Positions 16,861-26,019 of a stretch of DNA of 64,000 nt are shown piece after piece. Source of the stretch: Streptomyces sp. TS71-3 (GTDB lineage: Bacteria > Actinomycetota > Actinomycetes > Streptomycetales > Streptomycetaceae). The translations under genes and the position numbers were made by a program. The stretch is from positions 3,712,947 through 3,776,946 of the forward strand of contig NZ_BNEL01000003.1 in assembly GCF_018327685.1 (NCBI RefSeq), written 5' to 3'. How positions within the stretch are numbered: position 1 is the first letter of the stretch; the number at the start of each line of letters is the position of its first letter. Below the pieces are notes generated by a model. That model was not told where the DNA came from. It made no database searches and saw only the letters and a list, made by a program, of their open reading frames with translations.

Positions 16861-18618
16861 CTAGTTGGCGGTGTCGGACTTCAGGCCCGTACGGGCACCG
16901 AGGCGCTGGGCGAACAGGACCAGGACGACGAGGATCAGCACCATGCAGACGCCGAGCGCCGCGAGCGTGGTGAGCTGCCCGTTCTCGAACTGCTCCCAGA
17001 TGAGCACGGAGAGGACCTCCGTGCCGGGGCTGTACAGCAGGATCGTGCTGGACAGCTCGCGGAAGGACACGACGAGGATGTAGATCCATCCGGCGATCAG
17101 CCCGCTGCTCGCCAGCGGCACCAGGATCCGCCGGAACGTCTGCCACCACGACGCGCCGAACACGGTGGCCGACTCCTCCAGCTCGCCCGACATCTGGGTC
17201 ATGGCGGCCGTCGCGTACCGCATGCCGTAGGGCAGGTAGCGGGTGCAGTACGAGATCAGCAGGATCAGGAGCGTCCCGTAGATCGGCAGCGGGACCCTCA
17301 GATAGACGAACGCGAGCGCGAGGCCCAGCACGAGTCCGGGGATGACGATCGGGGTGAACGCCAGCAGGTCCAGCAGCCGCCTGCCGGGGATCCGGGTGCG
17401 CACCACGGCCCAGGAGACCACGGCGGCCAGCGCCATGACGATGGTGGCCGCGCCGACGCCGAGGATGAGCGAGTTCTTCAGCGCGGTGGCGGCGAGCGGC
17501 AGGTGGAGCACCGTCGAGTAGTTCTCCAGCGACATGCCGCGCAGCGCCTTCATCGACGGGGTCGTGTACGTCTTCAGCAGCGACGCGTAGACGAGGACCG
17601 CGACCGGCAGCACCACCGTCAGCAGGAAGTACAGCACCACACCGGCGCCCACCCAGGGCCGGGCCCGCCCGAGGGCCACCGGCTGCGGGCGGAACGCCTT
17701 GCCGGTCACCGTCTGGAACGAGCGCCCGCCGCGCCCCAGCCACGACGACAGCAGCACCCCGACGACCGCGATGGCGAGCAGACCCACCGCATACGCTCCG
17801 GCGCTGCCGTAGTCGATGGGATACGACCGCAGCACGAAGTAGATCCGGCTGGTGAACACGTAGATGCCGTTCTGGAGCCCGAGCAGGCCCGGCACCTCGA
17901 AGCTCTCCAGGGACTGCACGAACATCAGCAGCGCCGCCGACATCAGCGCGGGCCGCATCAGCGGCAGGGTGACCCGGCGCAGCACGGTCAGCCGGGACGC
18001 CCCCGACATCGCGGCGGACTCCTCCAGGGAGGGGTCCATGCCCCGGAACGCGGCCACCATCAGCAGGAACGCCACCGGGGCGAGATGCAGCCCCTGCACC
18101 CAGACCATGCCCCAGACGGTGTACACGTCGAAGGGGCTCGCTCCGAACAGCGGCTTGAAGAAGAGGGTGTTGACGAGCCCGATGGACGGGTCGCCGAGGA
18201 AGATCCAGGCAGCCGCGTACAGGATGCCCGGCACGATCAGCGGGACCAGGGACGCCGCGAAGAGCAGCCCCTTGAACGGCAGGTCGGTGCGGACCTGGAG
18301 GTAGGCCAGCACGGTTCCCACGACGAGGGCGAACGCGGCCGCGCCCACGGCGAATTCCAGGGAGTCCAGCATCATCCGGCCGGCCTGGGCGTTGCCGCCG
18401 TATGCGCGTCTGAACGCGTTGAGCGACAGGCCGTGGTCGCCGACGAAGGTGTCGTGCAGGAGGTAGCCGAGCGGGACGAGGGCGAGGAAGCCGACGACCA
18501 GCATGGCACCGCCCACGACGAGGATCTGGGGCGAGAGCAGCCGGCGCAGGCGGGCCGGCTCGTCGGACACCGGAACCGGCATCGAGGGCCCGGCGGACAG
18601 GTCGGTCGTGACGGTCAC
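16861..18618 (-). CDS. ABC transporter permease, fused double domain (FbpB-like)
   Basis: This 585-residue permease carries two transport domains, each with about six helices, and two EAA loops: EESAAMSGASRLTVLRRV in the first half and EESATVFGASWWQTFRRI in the second. The design equals that of the permease at 4352-6133, but the sequences differ widely, so it is a distinct system and not a recent copy. It lies 64 bases downstream of the binding-protein gene. Confidence 0.9.
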   Translation of the reverse strand: MTVTTDLSAGPSMPVPVSDEPARLRRLLSPQILVVGGAMLVVGFLALVPLGYLLHDTFVGDHGLSLNAFRRAYGGNAQAGRMMLDSLEFAVGAAAFALVVGTVLAYLQVRTDLPFKGLLFAASLVPLIVPGILYAAAWIFLGDPSIGLVNTLFFKPLFGASPFDVYTVWGMVWVQGLHLAPVAFLLMVAAFRGMDPSLEESAAMSGASRLTVLRRVTLPLMRPALMSAALLMFVQSLESFEVPGLLGLQNGIYVFTSRIYFVLRSYPIDYGSAGAYAVGLLAIAVVGVLLSSWLGRGGRSFQTVTGKAFRPQPVALGRARPWVGAGVVLYFLLTVVLPVAVLVYASLLKTYTTPSMKALRGMSLENYSTVLHLPLAATALKNSLILGVGAATIVMALAAVVSWAVVRTRIPGRRLLDLLAFTPIVIPGLVLGLALAFVYLRVPLPIYGTLLILLISYCTRYLPYGMRYATAAMTQMSGELEESATVFGASWWQTFRRILVPLASSGLIAGWIYILVVSFRELSSTILLYSPGTEVLSVLIWEQFENGQLTTLAALGVCMVLILVVLVLFAQRLGARTGLKSDTAN

Positions 18619-18682
18619 ATGATCACCTCAGGGTGCGCAGGAGCGTGCGGAAGGAACGTGGGGGCGGGAGGGGGGAACCGGG

Positions 18683-19807
18683 TTACGAGCCGTCCGCCAG
18701 GACCCCGCGCAGTTGCTCGTCGTACCGCTTGTCCCAGGAGCCGCTGGAGGTGGCGAGGGTCTTCACGTCGAAGGGCACGAGGTTGAGGCCCTTGAGGCTG
18801 GTGTCGCCCGGCACCTTCGTCGACGGCGTCATGCGCTGGGAGACCAGGACCTTCTGGCCCTCGTTCAGCATCCAGTCGTAGAACAGCCAGGCGGCCGCCG
18901 GGTGCTGGGCGCCCTTGAGCATGCCGACGCCGTTGGGGCGCGGGAAGGCGGGGATCGGGTTGGTGCCGTCCGGCAGCCGGTACGAGACCGGGGCGCCCTT
19001 CGCCTCGGCCTGCTGGGTGATGTACGTGTAGTTCATCGAGTCCAGCGGCGTCTGGCCCGCCCCCAGCAGCGACATGATCGTGGTGTGGCCCTTGGTCACC
19101 TTGCCGTTGGCGACGATGCCCTTCCAGAGCGCGTCGACCTGCTGCCGGGACTTGCCGTGCGTCAGCCAGTAGTGCGAGACGTTCTCGTACCAGTCGCTGT
19201 CCGTGGGCTCGAGGGTGAGCTTGCCCCGGTACTTCGGGTCCGCCAGGTCCTCCCAGCTGTGCGGGATGTCGGCGCTCTTGACGAGGTCGGTGTCCCAGGC
19301 CGGCAGGAAGACGTTGAACCGGTCGGCGGTCCAGCCCTTGAAGCGGCCCGAGAAGGGGACCTTGGCGAGGCCCGGTCCGCTGTAGTCGGCCAGGATGTTC
19401 TGCTCGCCGAGCTCGGTCATCTCCAGGAAGTCGCTCTCCACCGCGTCGGCGTCCAGCTTCCTCGCCTGCGACTCCTGGAAGATGCGCTGGAGGATCGTCT
19501 CGGAGTTGGCCCGGAACATCGAGATCTTGAGTCCGAACTGCTTCTGGAACTTCTTCTGGACGACGGCGGCGACGTTGTCGGTCAGCGATGTGTAGACCTT
19601 CAGCGTCCCCTCGTCCTTGGCCAGTTGCACGGCTTTGGCACGCTGCTGCGCCCGCGGTCGTGACTGGATGTCGTCGTACACCTTCTGCGCCGCCTGGGAG
19701 GAGACGTCGGCCACTCGGATCTGGCCCGAGTCGGCCGCGCCCGCCCCGCAGCCGGTCACGAGCAGAAGAGAGAAAACGCAGGCCACGCCGCACGTTCGGG
19801 TCCGCAT
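18683..19807 (-). CDS. Iron-type ABC transporter substrate-binding lipoprotein
   Basis: From MRTRTCGVACVF, with GAAAGGAAGG upstream, the protein has 374 residues; a longer frame exists but lacks a ribosome site. The signal peptide ends in lipobox VTGC. The mature part has VYTSLTDNVAAVVQKKFQKQ near the start and SDWYENVSHYW in the ligand region, features of the Fe3+/phosphonate binding-protein family. It opens the second importer operon. The ligand is unknown. A weak GGT-N3-AC word lies about 45 bases upstream, only loosely like the GntR site. Confidence 0.85.
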   Translation of the reverse strand: MRTRTCGVACVFSLLLVTGCGAGAADSGQIRVADVSSQAAQKVYDDIQSRPRAQQRAKAVQLAKDEGTLKVYTSLTDNVAAVVQKKFQKQFGLKISMFRANSETILQRIFQESQARKLDADAVESDFLEMTELGEQNILADYSGPGLAKVPFSGRFKGWTADRFNVFLPAWDTDLVKSADIPHSWEDLADPKYRGKLTLEPTDSDWYENVSHYWLTHGKSRQQVDALWKGIVANGKVTKGHTTIMSLLGAGQTPLDSMNYTYITQQAEAKGAPVSYRLPDGTNPIPAFPRPNGVGMLKGAQHPAAAWLFYDWMLNEGQKVLVSQRMTPSTKVPGDTSLKGLNLVPFDVKTLATSSGSWDKRYDEQLRGVLADGS

Positions 19808-20073
19808 TGCCCTTCCTTTCGGCCAGATCTGCTGTCGCGCGTCTAGCTGTCTTACCATTTGCCCTTTCAGGCGGGAAGGGGGTGCGCACGGCCTTTGCCG
19901 CCGGAAGGGGGCGGTGGAAGGGCCCTGGCGGCGTCAGGCGCCAGGGTGGACGGCCGGGAGTCGGTGGGCGGGCAGATGGCGCCGGGACGGGCGCCGGCCC
20001 CGTCCGCTCGCGTCGGTGACGGAGCGGGCGGGGCCGGTGCGGGGAACGGGCCGGTAGGGGCGGTGCGTGCAGG

Positions 20074-20862
20074 TCAGTCGCGAGGGCGGTGGTGGAGGTC
20101 AGAGCCGGCCGCGCCGGGCGTCTCCGCGCCGGCCCGCAGCCGCATGTCATGGCCGTAGTCACCGCCGTCGAGCCGCCGGAACGGCACCGGCTCGTCGGTG
20201 AACAGCCCCTGGAGCCGGGCGCGGTACGCCTCCTTGGCCGCCGCGAATCGCTCGCCGGACATGTCGGCGGTCTCGTACAGCACGAACGGCTGAAGGGGCG
20301 CCATGCCGGTGAACCAGAACAGGCCGTGCTGGAGGGGGTGGAGGAGGTCCTGGAGCCGGCCGTGGATGCCCCGGTCGGAGAACGCGGTCCCCCGGGCGCC
20401 CGCGGTCATCGACACCAGGGCGCGCCGACCGGCCAGCGTCCCCTCGCTGTACGGCGGGGGCAGCGTCGGACCGTGGGCGAACCCGAAGGTGAAGACCCGG
20501 TCGATCCAGCCCTTCAGCAGCGCGGGCACCGAGAACCACCACATCGGGAACTGCAGGATCACCGCGTCCGACCACAGCAGCTTCTCCTGCTCCGCCGCGA
20601 TGTCCGGCGCCAGCCGCCCGGACAGGGTGGCCGCGCTCTGCGCCGCCAGCACGTCCAGCCGCCGGTCCGGGGCGTGGCCGGAGAAGTCGTCGGCGTCCAC
20701 GGCCGCCTTCCACTTCATCGCGTACAGGTCGGAGACCTGCACCTGGTGGCCGGCCGCACGCAGTTCGCCGGCGGCGAAGGCGGTCAGGGCGGCGTTGAGC
20801 GAACGGGGTTCCGGGTGGACCGAGACGAGAAGGACGTTCTTCCTCGGTGTGGCTTCTGTCAT
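20074..20862 (-). CDS. NAD(P)H quinone oxidoreductase, flavodoxin fold (MdaB/NQO1-like)
   Basis: The 262-residue protein starts at MTEATPRKNVLLVSVHPEPRS, where HPEPRSLN is the FMN/FAD phosphate loop of this family. ILQFPMWWFSVPALLKGWID is the second hallmark motif. Such enzymes reduce quinones by two electrons and lower quinone toxicity. It is divergent from the XRE/MmyB regulator, a common pairing for reductases in actinobacteria. The last 25 residues are poorly conserved in type. Confidence 0.88.
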   Translation of the reverse strand: MTEATPRKNVLLVSVHPEPRSLNAALTAFAAGELRAAGHQVQVSDLYAMKWKAAVDADDFSGHAPDRRLDVLAAQSAATLSGRLAPDIAAEQEKLLWSDAVILQFPMWWFSVPALLKGWIDRVFTFGFAHGPTLPPPYSEGTLAGRRALVSMTAGARGTAFSDRGIHGRLQDLLHPLQHGLFWFTGMAPLQPFVLYETADMSGERFAAAKEAYRARLQGLFTDEPVPFRRLDGGDYGHDMRLRAGAETPGAAGSDLHHRPRD

Positions 20863-20961
20863 GGCGTCACGCTCTCCCGGGCGCCGAGGGGGGAGCCAGA
20901 ACCCCGTTCGACCGGTGGAACCCGGATCCTGGTACTGCGCGGACCACCCATACTGGAGCTC
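20863..20961. promoter_or_regulatory. Divergent promoter region of quinone reductase and XRE regulator
   Basis: These 99 bases separate two divergent genes and must hold both promoters and the regulator's site. No clear -10/-35 pair or strong palindrome was recognised. Confidence 0.4.
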
Positions 20962-21975
20962 ATGGAGACCGTGGACCGCCTCGAACGCACGACAGGCCCG
21001 GGTGGCCGCGGCCCGAACGCCGACGGCGGCGGAGCGGCGGGCACCGGGAGTACCGGCGCCGACGACCGGGCCCCGCGGACGCCGGGCCACGGCGGCACGC
21101 CGGCGGTCGACGGGTTCGGCGACGCCCGGCGCGCGCTCGGCAGCTTCCTGAAGGCCCGCCGCGGACGGGTCGCGCCGGAGCACGTGGGGCTCACGGGCGG
21201 CCGCCGCCGGCGGGTGCGGGGCCTGCGCCGCGAGGAGCTCGCCCAGCTCGCCGGGATCAGCGTGGACTACTACGTGCGCCTCGAACAGGGCCGCGCCACC
21301 CAGCCGTCCCACGAGGTGCTGGAGGCACTGGCCGGGGCGCTCGGACTGGACGCGGCCGAGCGCCGGCACCTCGCCACGCTGACCGCCGACCGCAGCGGCC
21401 CCACGCCCAGCGCCCGCGTGAGCCCGCTGCTGCGGCGGCTGATGGCCGCCATGACGGGCTTGCCCGCGTTCGCCACCAACCACCGGCTCGACGTGGTGGC
21501 CTGGAACGCGCTGGGCGCCGAGCTGATAGGCGGCCTGACCGAGCCGGTCCGCCGCGACTCCAACCAGGCCAGGTTCCTCTTCCTCGACCCTGCCTCCCGG
21601 AGCCTGTTCCCCGACTGGCCGGAGAGGGCGGCGGAGGCCGTCGGCATGCTGCGGGTCTCGGCGGGCCGCTTCCCCGACGACGCCGAGCTGGCGGCGCTCC
21701 TCACCGAGCTGTCCGCGCGGAGCGCCGAGTTCCGGCGGATCTGGGACACCGGCGAGGTCGTGATGTGCGGCGCGGGCCGCAAGCGGCTGCGGCACCCCGT
21801 GGCCGGGCTGCTGCACCTGGACTTCGAGACCCTGCACGTGCCGGTCGCGCCCGGGGAGACCGGCCTCGTCGTGCACGTCTTCAGCGCCGAGGAGGGCAGC
21901 GCGGAGGCCGCCGCCCTCGCCCGCCTGGCCGCGACGGCACCGGAGCCGCCCGGCCCCGGGCCCGGTGCCGGCTGA
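20962..21975 (+). CDS. XRE family regulator with MmyB-like ligand domain
   Basis: The 337-residue protein begins MELMETVDRL-like at the ATG closest to GGAGCTC; a disordered Gly/Thr-rich segment runs to about residue 55. The helix-turn-helix then follows: RVRGLRREELAQLAGISVDYYVRLEQG, the family signature, and RATQPSHEVLEALAGALGL. The C-terminal half (FATNHRLDVVAWNALG onward) is the MmyB-like PAS-type domain that binds a fatty-acid-like ligand in related proteins. It probably controls the divergent reductase. Confidence 0.88.
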   Translation: METVDRLERTTGPGGRGPNADGGGAAGTGSTGADDRAPRTPGHGGTPAVDGFGDARRALGSFLKARRGRVAPEHVGLTGGRRRRVRGLRREELAQLAGISVDYYVRLEQGRATQPSHEVLEALAGALGLDAAERRHLATLTADRSGPTPSARVSPLLRRLMAAMTGLPAFATNHRLDVVAWNALGAELIGGLTEPVRRDSNQARFLFLDPASRSLFPDWPERAAEAVGMLRVSAGRFPDDAELAALLTELSARSAEFRRIWDTGEVVMCGAGRKRLRHPVAGLLHLDFETLHVPVAPGETGLVVHVFSAEEGSAEAAALARLAATAPEPPGPGPGAG

Positions 21976-22117
21976 GGCGGCGGCCGCCGCGGACCCGGGC
22001 CGGGGTCCTGGCGTGCCCCGTACCTGCACTCAAGTGCCCCTGAACGGCGGACCGGCGCGGCGAGCCCGGGCGCGACCGGCACCTGCACGCGCCGAACCGC
22101 CCGGGCGCTCCCGGCGT

Positions 22118-23743
22118 TCACGCGTGCAGGCTCTCCCAGTACTTCTCGTACTCGGCACGCATCTTGTCGCCGACGGTCCTCCGCCAGTTGCGCACCGCGT
22201 CCTGGAACTCGCCCCAGTCCGTGTTGCCCCGCATGTAGCCCTTCAGCGGCCCCTCGATGAGGTTGTCCTTCGCCGTGCCGCCCAGCGTGACGTCCGTCTC
22301 CGAGTAGAGGCCCTCGGCGGCGTTCGGCACCAGCACGGCGACGGCCCGTTTCTGGAAGTCGTGCTGCCGGCGCACGACGCCGGGATCCTGGGGGTAGTAG
22401 AGGCTCTGCGGGGCGTCGGTGGTGAACGCGGTCGGCAGGCCGGAGTCGAGGGTGCCGGAGGGAGTCGGGATCGGGTCGGAGCCCTTGTAGGCGAAGTCGT
22501 GGCCCCGCACACCGAACTTGCGCAGCAGGTAGTGGTCAGTGCCGAACGGCGAGGCCAGCAGGTTGAACGCGCGGAGTATCTGCTCGATCCGCTCCTTGGG
22601 TGCCTTCTTGACGGCCAGGATCGCGTAGTTGGAGAGGCCGGACCAGTGGCTGCCGGGCCCGCCGTCGAAGCCCGGCGCGACCATCGCGTCGACGTCGAAC
22701 TTAGGGCTGGTGGCACCGTACTGCGTCAGGTAGCCGTTCCAGCCGGTCTGGCCGTCGTAGTTGATGGCGATCTGGCCGTTGCCGAACCAGTCCTTGAACT
22801 TTCCCTGGGTCGTGAAGCCGTCGGGGTGCACCGTCTCGGCCCTGACCAGCTGGCGCATGGCGTCCAGGGCCCGGTGCATGATGTCGCTCTCCTCCATCCA
22901 CCAGGTGAACCGACCGCCCCGCTCACGCCAGAGGTTGGCGCCGTGCAGCATCTCCAGGACGAAGTACAGGGTCACGACCGGATCGCCGTTGGCGTACCTG
23001 GCGTGCCGCGGATCGGAGAGGTCCTTGCACAGCTTCAGGAACTCCCGGAAGTCGGCCGGATGCGGGTCGAGGCCCTTCTGCCGGAGGATGTCGGCCCGGT
23101 AGAACATCGCGGAGCCGCTGTTGAGCCGCGGCATCGGCAGCCCGTACAGCCCGCCCGCGTAGACGGTGGTGCGCCAGGAGGCGGGCGGGATGTTGGCGAG
23201 GTACGGGTACTCGCGCACCGCGCCGCCTGACAGGTACGGGGACAGGTCCTCGCAGAGCGCGTGGAGCATCGGCGGCTGCTCGGGGGCCGTGGGCAGGACG
23301 AGCATGGCGTCGGGCAGCTGCCCGCCGGCGACCGTCAGCGAGAACTTGGTGGGGTAGTCCGCGACGGGCACGATCTCGTAGTCGAGCTCCGTGCCCACGC
23401 TCTCGTTGAGCCCCCGCCAGAGCGGGTTCTTCGCGGCCGGCGGCGGCACCGGCAGGAACGTCAGCGTCATGATCCGGATCGGCGGGCCCTCGGCGGGCGG
23501 GCCGCCGGGGGACGCCGGCACCGGATCCCGGGGGTAGTGGTAGTACCCGGCGAGCACGCCCGCGTCGGTGGCGGGCAGGTCGGCGTGGACGCCCCTGTAC
23601 GGGACGTGGTCGGGCAGCCGCACGTCCTTGTTGTCGGCGAGGGGCACCGCGGGCCCCCCGTCGCCGCACGAGGCGAGGCCTGCCGCGGCTGCTGCCCCGA
23701 GCCCCGCGCCGAGCAGGTTTCTGCGGGTGAGGTACGCACCCAT
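22118..23743 (-). CDS. LplA-like extracellular solute-binding lipoprotein
   Basis: From MGAYLTRRNLLGAG, with AAGGAG upstream, the protein has 541 residues. Twin arginines followed by lipobox LASC (Cys26) suggest export by Tat and lipid anchoring. The length and the motifs EIVPVADYPTKFSLTVAGG and YGLPMPRLNSGSAMFYR fit the large binding proteins of LplABC/YtcQ-type oligosaccharide importers. It is the last gene of a three-gene operon, 35 bases after the second permease. The ligand is probably an oligosaccharide, perhaps acidic given the divergent lyase. Confidence 0.85.
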   Translation of the reverse strand: MGAYLTRRNLLGAGLGAAAAAGLASCGDGGPAVPLADNKDVRLPDHVPYRGVHADLPATDAGVLAGYYHYPRDPVPASPGGPPAEGPPIRIMTLTFLPVPPPAAKNPLWRGLNESVGTELDYEIVPVADYPTKFSLTVAGGQLPDAMLVLPTAPEQPPMLHALCEDLSPYLSGGAVREYPYLANIPPASWRTTVYAGGLYGLPMPRLNSGSAMFYRADILRQKGLDPHPADFREFLKLCKDLSDPRHARYANGDPVVTLYFVLEMLHGANLWRERGGRFTWWMEESDIMHRALDAMRQLVRAETVHPDGFTTQGKFKDWFGNGQIAINYDGQTGWNGYLTQYGATSPKFDVDAMVAPGFDGGPGSHWSGLSNYAILAVKKAPKERIEQILRAFNLLASPFGTDHYLLRKFGVRGHDFAYKGSDPIPTPSGTLDSGLPTAFTTDAPQSLYYPQDPGVVRRQHDFQKRAVAVLVPNAAEGLYSETDVTLGGTAKDNLIEGPLKGYMRGNTDWGEFQDAVRNWRRTVGDKMRAEYEKYWESLHA

Positions 23744-23778
23744 GGACCAGCACTCCTTACTCTTCCGCCGGACGCGGA

Positions 23779-24717
23779 TCAGCCCTTGACCGCGCCGATC
23801 ATCACGCCCTTGCCCATGTGCCGCTGGAGGAAGGGGTAGATGACGACGATCGGGAGGATGGACAGGACGAGGATGGCAGCCTGGAGGGAGACCGTCGGCG
23901 GGAGGACGGCCCCCGGGTCGGCGGTCTGGCCCTGGCTGATCGCGGCGTTGTTGACGACGTAGGTGCGCAGCACGAGCTGCATCGGCCACTTGGCGGAGTC
24001 GTTGATGTAGACCATCGCGTTGAAGAACGCGTTCCAGTACGACACCGCGTAGAACAGTCCGATCACCGCGACGGACGCCTTCGACAGCGGCAGCACCACC
24101 CGCGTCAGGATCCGCCACTCGCCGGCGCCGTCGATGCGCGCCGCGTCGATCAGTTCGGCGGGCAGGCTCGTGAAGAACGACCGCAGCACGATCACGTTGA
24201 AGGCGTTGATCATGGTGGGCAGGATCAGCGACCAGTAGCTGTCGATCAGGCCGAGCTCCTTGACCAGCAGATAGCTCGGGATCACACCGGGCACGAACAG
24301 CAGCGAAAGGACGAGCAGCAGCAGGACCGGCCGGTGCCCCCAGCTCCCCGGCCTGCTGAGGCCGTAGGCGAGGGAGATCGACGCGGCCAGGCTGAGCGCG
24401 GTGCCGACGACGGTGATGCCGACGCTGACCAGCATGGCCCGCGAGACCAGGCCGCCGCCGAGGATGGCCCGGTAGGCTTCGAACGTGGGGTGGTCCGGCC
24501 ACAGCACGTACCCGCCCGTCTCGTTGATCTGCGCCGCGCCGGCGAGCGAGGTCGCGAGCACCGCCAGGAACGGGATGGCCACCAGCAGCACGCACGCCAG
24601 CAGGATCAGGGACTTCAGCGCACGCCAGGGCGCCGATCCCGGCGTCTCGCCGGGTATCGAGCTGTACGCGCGCCGGGGCTTTCGGCGCACCGGGTGCGCG
24701 GGGGACAGGGTGGTCAT
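23779..24717 (-). CDS. Carbohydrate ABC permease, LplC/YtcP-like
   Basis: The 312-residue protein has six membrane helices and the EAA loop ELIDAARIDGAGEWRILTRVVLPLSK. The C-terminus FLQRHMGKGVMIGAVKG is characteristic of LplC/YtcP. Its ATG overlaps the stop of the upstream permease (ATGA), so the two subunits are translated together. No ATPase gene lies in the operon; such systems commonly use a shared ATPase encoded elsewhere (MsiK in Streptomyces). Confidence 0.9.
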   Translation of the reverse strand: MTTLSPAHPVRRKPRRAYSSIPGETPGSAPWRALKSLILLACVLLVAIPFLAVLATSLAGAAQINETGGYVLWPDHPTFEAYRAILGGGLVSRAMLVSVGITVVGTALSLAASISLAYGLSRPGSWGHRPVLLLLVLSLLFVPGVIPSYLLVKELGLIDSYWSLILPTMINAFNVIVLRSFFTSLPAELIDAARIDGAGEWRILTRVVLPLSKASVAVIGLFYAVSYWNAFFNAMVYINDSAKWPMQLVLRTYVVNNAAISQGQTADPGAVLPPTVSLQAAILVLSILPIVVIYPFLQRHMGKGVMIGAVKG

Positions 24718-25694
24718 GCGCGGTAGACACCTTCCTCGCCGAAGAGATGGGCGACCTTGTTGGCGCCGAGCACCAGCGCCACGCCGACCAGGCCCTTCAC
24801 CAGGCCGACGGCCGCGCTGACGCCCCACTGACCGGCGACGAGGCCGTTGTTGTACACGTAGGTGTCGAGCACCTCGGTGGTGCTCTTGTCGAGCCCGGTC
24901 TGCTGGAGCACGATCTGCTCGAAGCCGACGCTCAGCGCGTCGCCGAGGCGGAGGATGAGCAGCAGGACCACCAGGCCCCGCAGGGCCGGCAGCGTGACGT
25001 GCCAGGTCTGCCGCAGGCGGCTCGCGCCGTCCACGGCCGCGGCCTCGTAGAGGTCGGTGTCGACGCGGGAGAGCGCGGCGAGGAACAGGATCGTGCCCCA
25101 GCCGGTGTCCTTCCAGATGACCTGGGAGGTCAGCACCTGCTTGAACAGGTCCGGGTTGCCGATGATGCTCCACTCGCCCAGCTGGTGTGCCTGGAGGAAG
25201 ACGTTGAGCAGTCCGCCGTTGCCGAGCATCTGCTGGAAGACGGCGACCACCACCACCCAGGACAGGAAGTGCGGCAGGTAGAGGATGTTCTGGATGCTCC
25301 GCTTGATCCGCTCGCTGACCAGGCTGTTCAGCGCCAGCGCCAGCAGGATCGGGGCGGGGAAGACGAACACCACCTGGATGAGCGTCAGCTCCAGGGTGTT
25401 GACCAGCGCGTGGAGGAACGCGGGGTCGCCGTCGAACAGGATCCGGAAGTTGTCGAACCCGCTCCAGCGGCTGTGCATGATGCCGACGAACGGCTGGTAG
25501 TCCTGGAACGCGATGACGTTGCCCAGCAGCGGCACGTAGTGGAAGAGCAGCACCACCACGGTGCCGGGCAGCGCGAACCAGAACAGCGCCTTGTCCCTGC
25601 GACCGCGTTTCGCCTTCCGGGCACGCCGGCGGCCGCCGCCCTCGGGCGGGCCCGCTGTGTCCGGTCGGGGGACCGGATGGTCGAGCGTCGTCAT
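24714..25694 (-). CDS. Carbohydrate ABC permease, LplB-like
   Basis: The 326-residue permease starts at ATG 25694 with an AAGGG-type site upstream. After a basic cytoplasmic N-terminus there are six helices, FHYVPLLGNVIAFQDYQPF as the LplB signature near helix 1, and the EAA loop LYEAAAVDGASRLRQTWHVTLPALRG. It is the first gene of the importer operon, divergent from the lyase gene. Confidence 0.9.
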   Translation of the reverse strand: MTTLDHPVPRPDTAGPPEGGGRRRARKAKRGRRDKALFWFALPGTVVVLLFHYVPLLGNVIAFQDYQPFVGIMHSRWSGFDNFRILFDGDPAFLHALVNTLELTLIQVVFVFPAPILLALALNSLVSERIKRSIQNILYLPHFLSWVVVVAVFQQMLGNGGLLNVFLQAHQLGEWSIIGNPDLFKQVLTSQVIWKDTGWGTILFLAALSRVDTDLYEAAAVDGASRLRQTWHVTLPALRGLVVLLLILRLGDALSVGFEQIVLQQTGLDKSTTEVLDTYVYNNGLVAGQWGVSAAVGLVKGLVGVALVLGANKVAHLFGEEGVYRA

Positions 25695-26019
25695 CGTGAA
25701 AGCCCTTTCGCAGAGACACGGGCGTCTCCGGCCGCAAGCGGCCCGGCGGGGGTCATGTAAATCCAATGGATTGCGATACGTCAATGCTTCTGGCACGTAA
25801 ACGCGTTCGCGCGATCCATTGCGAACGGCCCTCTGGCCGGAGAGTATGTGGAAAGCGCGTTCTTCCGGAGTGTGGCCGGCGTGGCGGCGACGGCTGGGCG
25901 ACGCCCCGCAGCGGCGTCCGGCACCCACTTGTTGGCCATTAAATACATTTACAGTTGGCCGCCTGCTATGCCCGCCCGTCCCCGGAGCCCACGATCCGAC
26001 CCCGCATCAGGGAGGACAG
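25695..26019. promoter_or_regulatory. Divergent control region of LplABC-like operon and heparinase-like gene
   Basis: The 325-base region is AT-richer than its surroundings. AATCCA-A-TGGATT (25760-25772) is a palindrome; GTTCGC (25805-25810) and GCGAAC (25821-25826) form an inverted repeat; the word ATTGCGA follows both. An AT-rich block at 25932-25956 with TTGGCC repeated may hold the lyase promoter. LacI- or GntR-type operators are likely, but no regulator gene is adjacent. Confidence 0.5.

Noticed and set aside
16828..18786. A 652-codon plus-strand open frame opposite the second permease
   Set aside because: Same artefact: antisense to a clear membrane protein, composition unlike any real protein.
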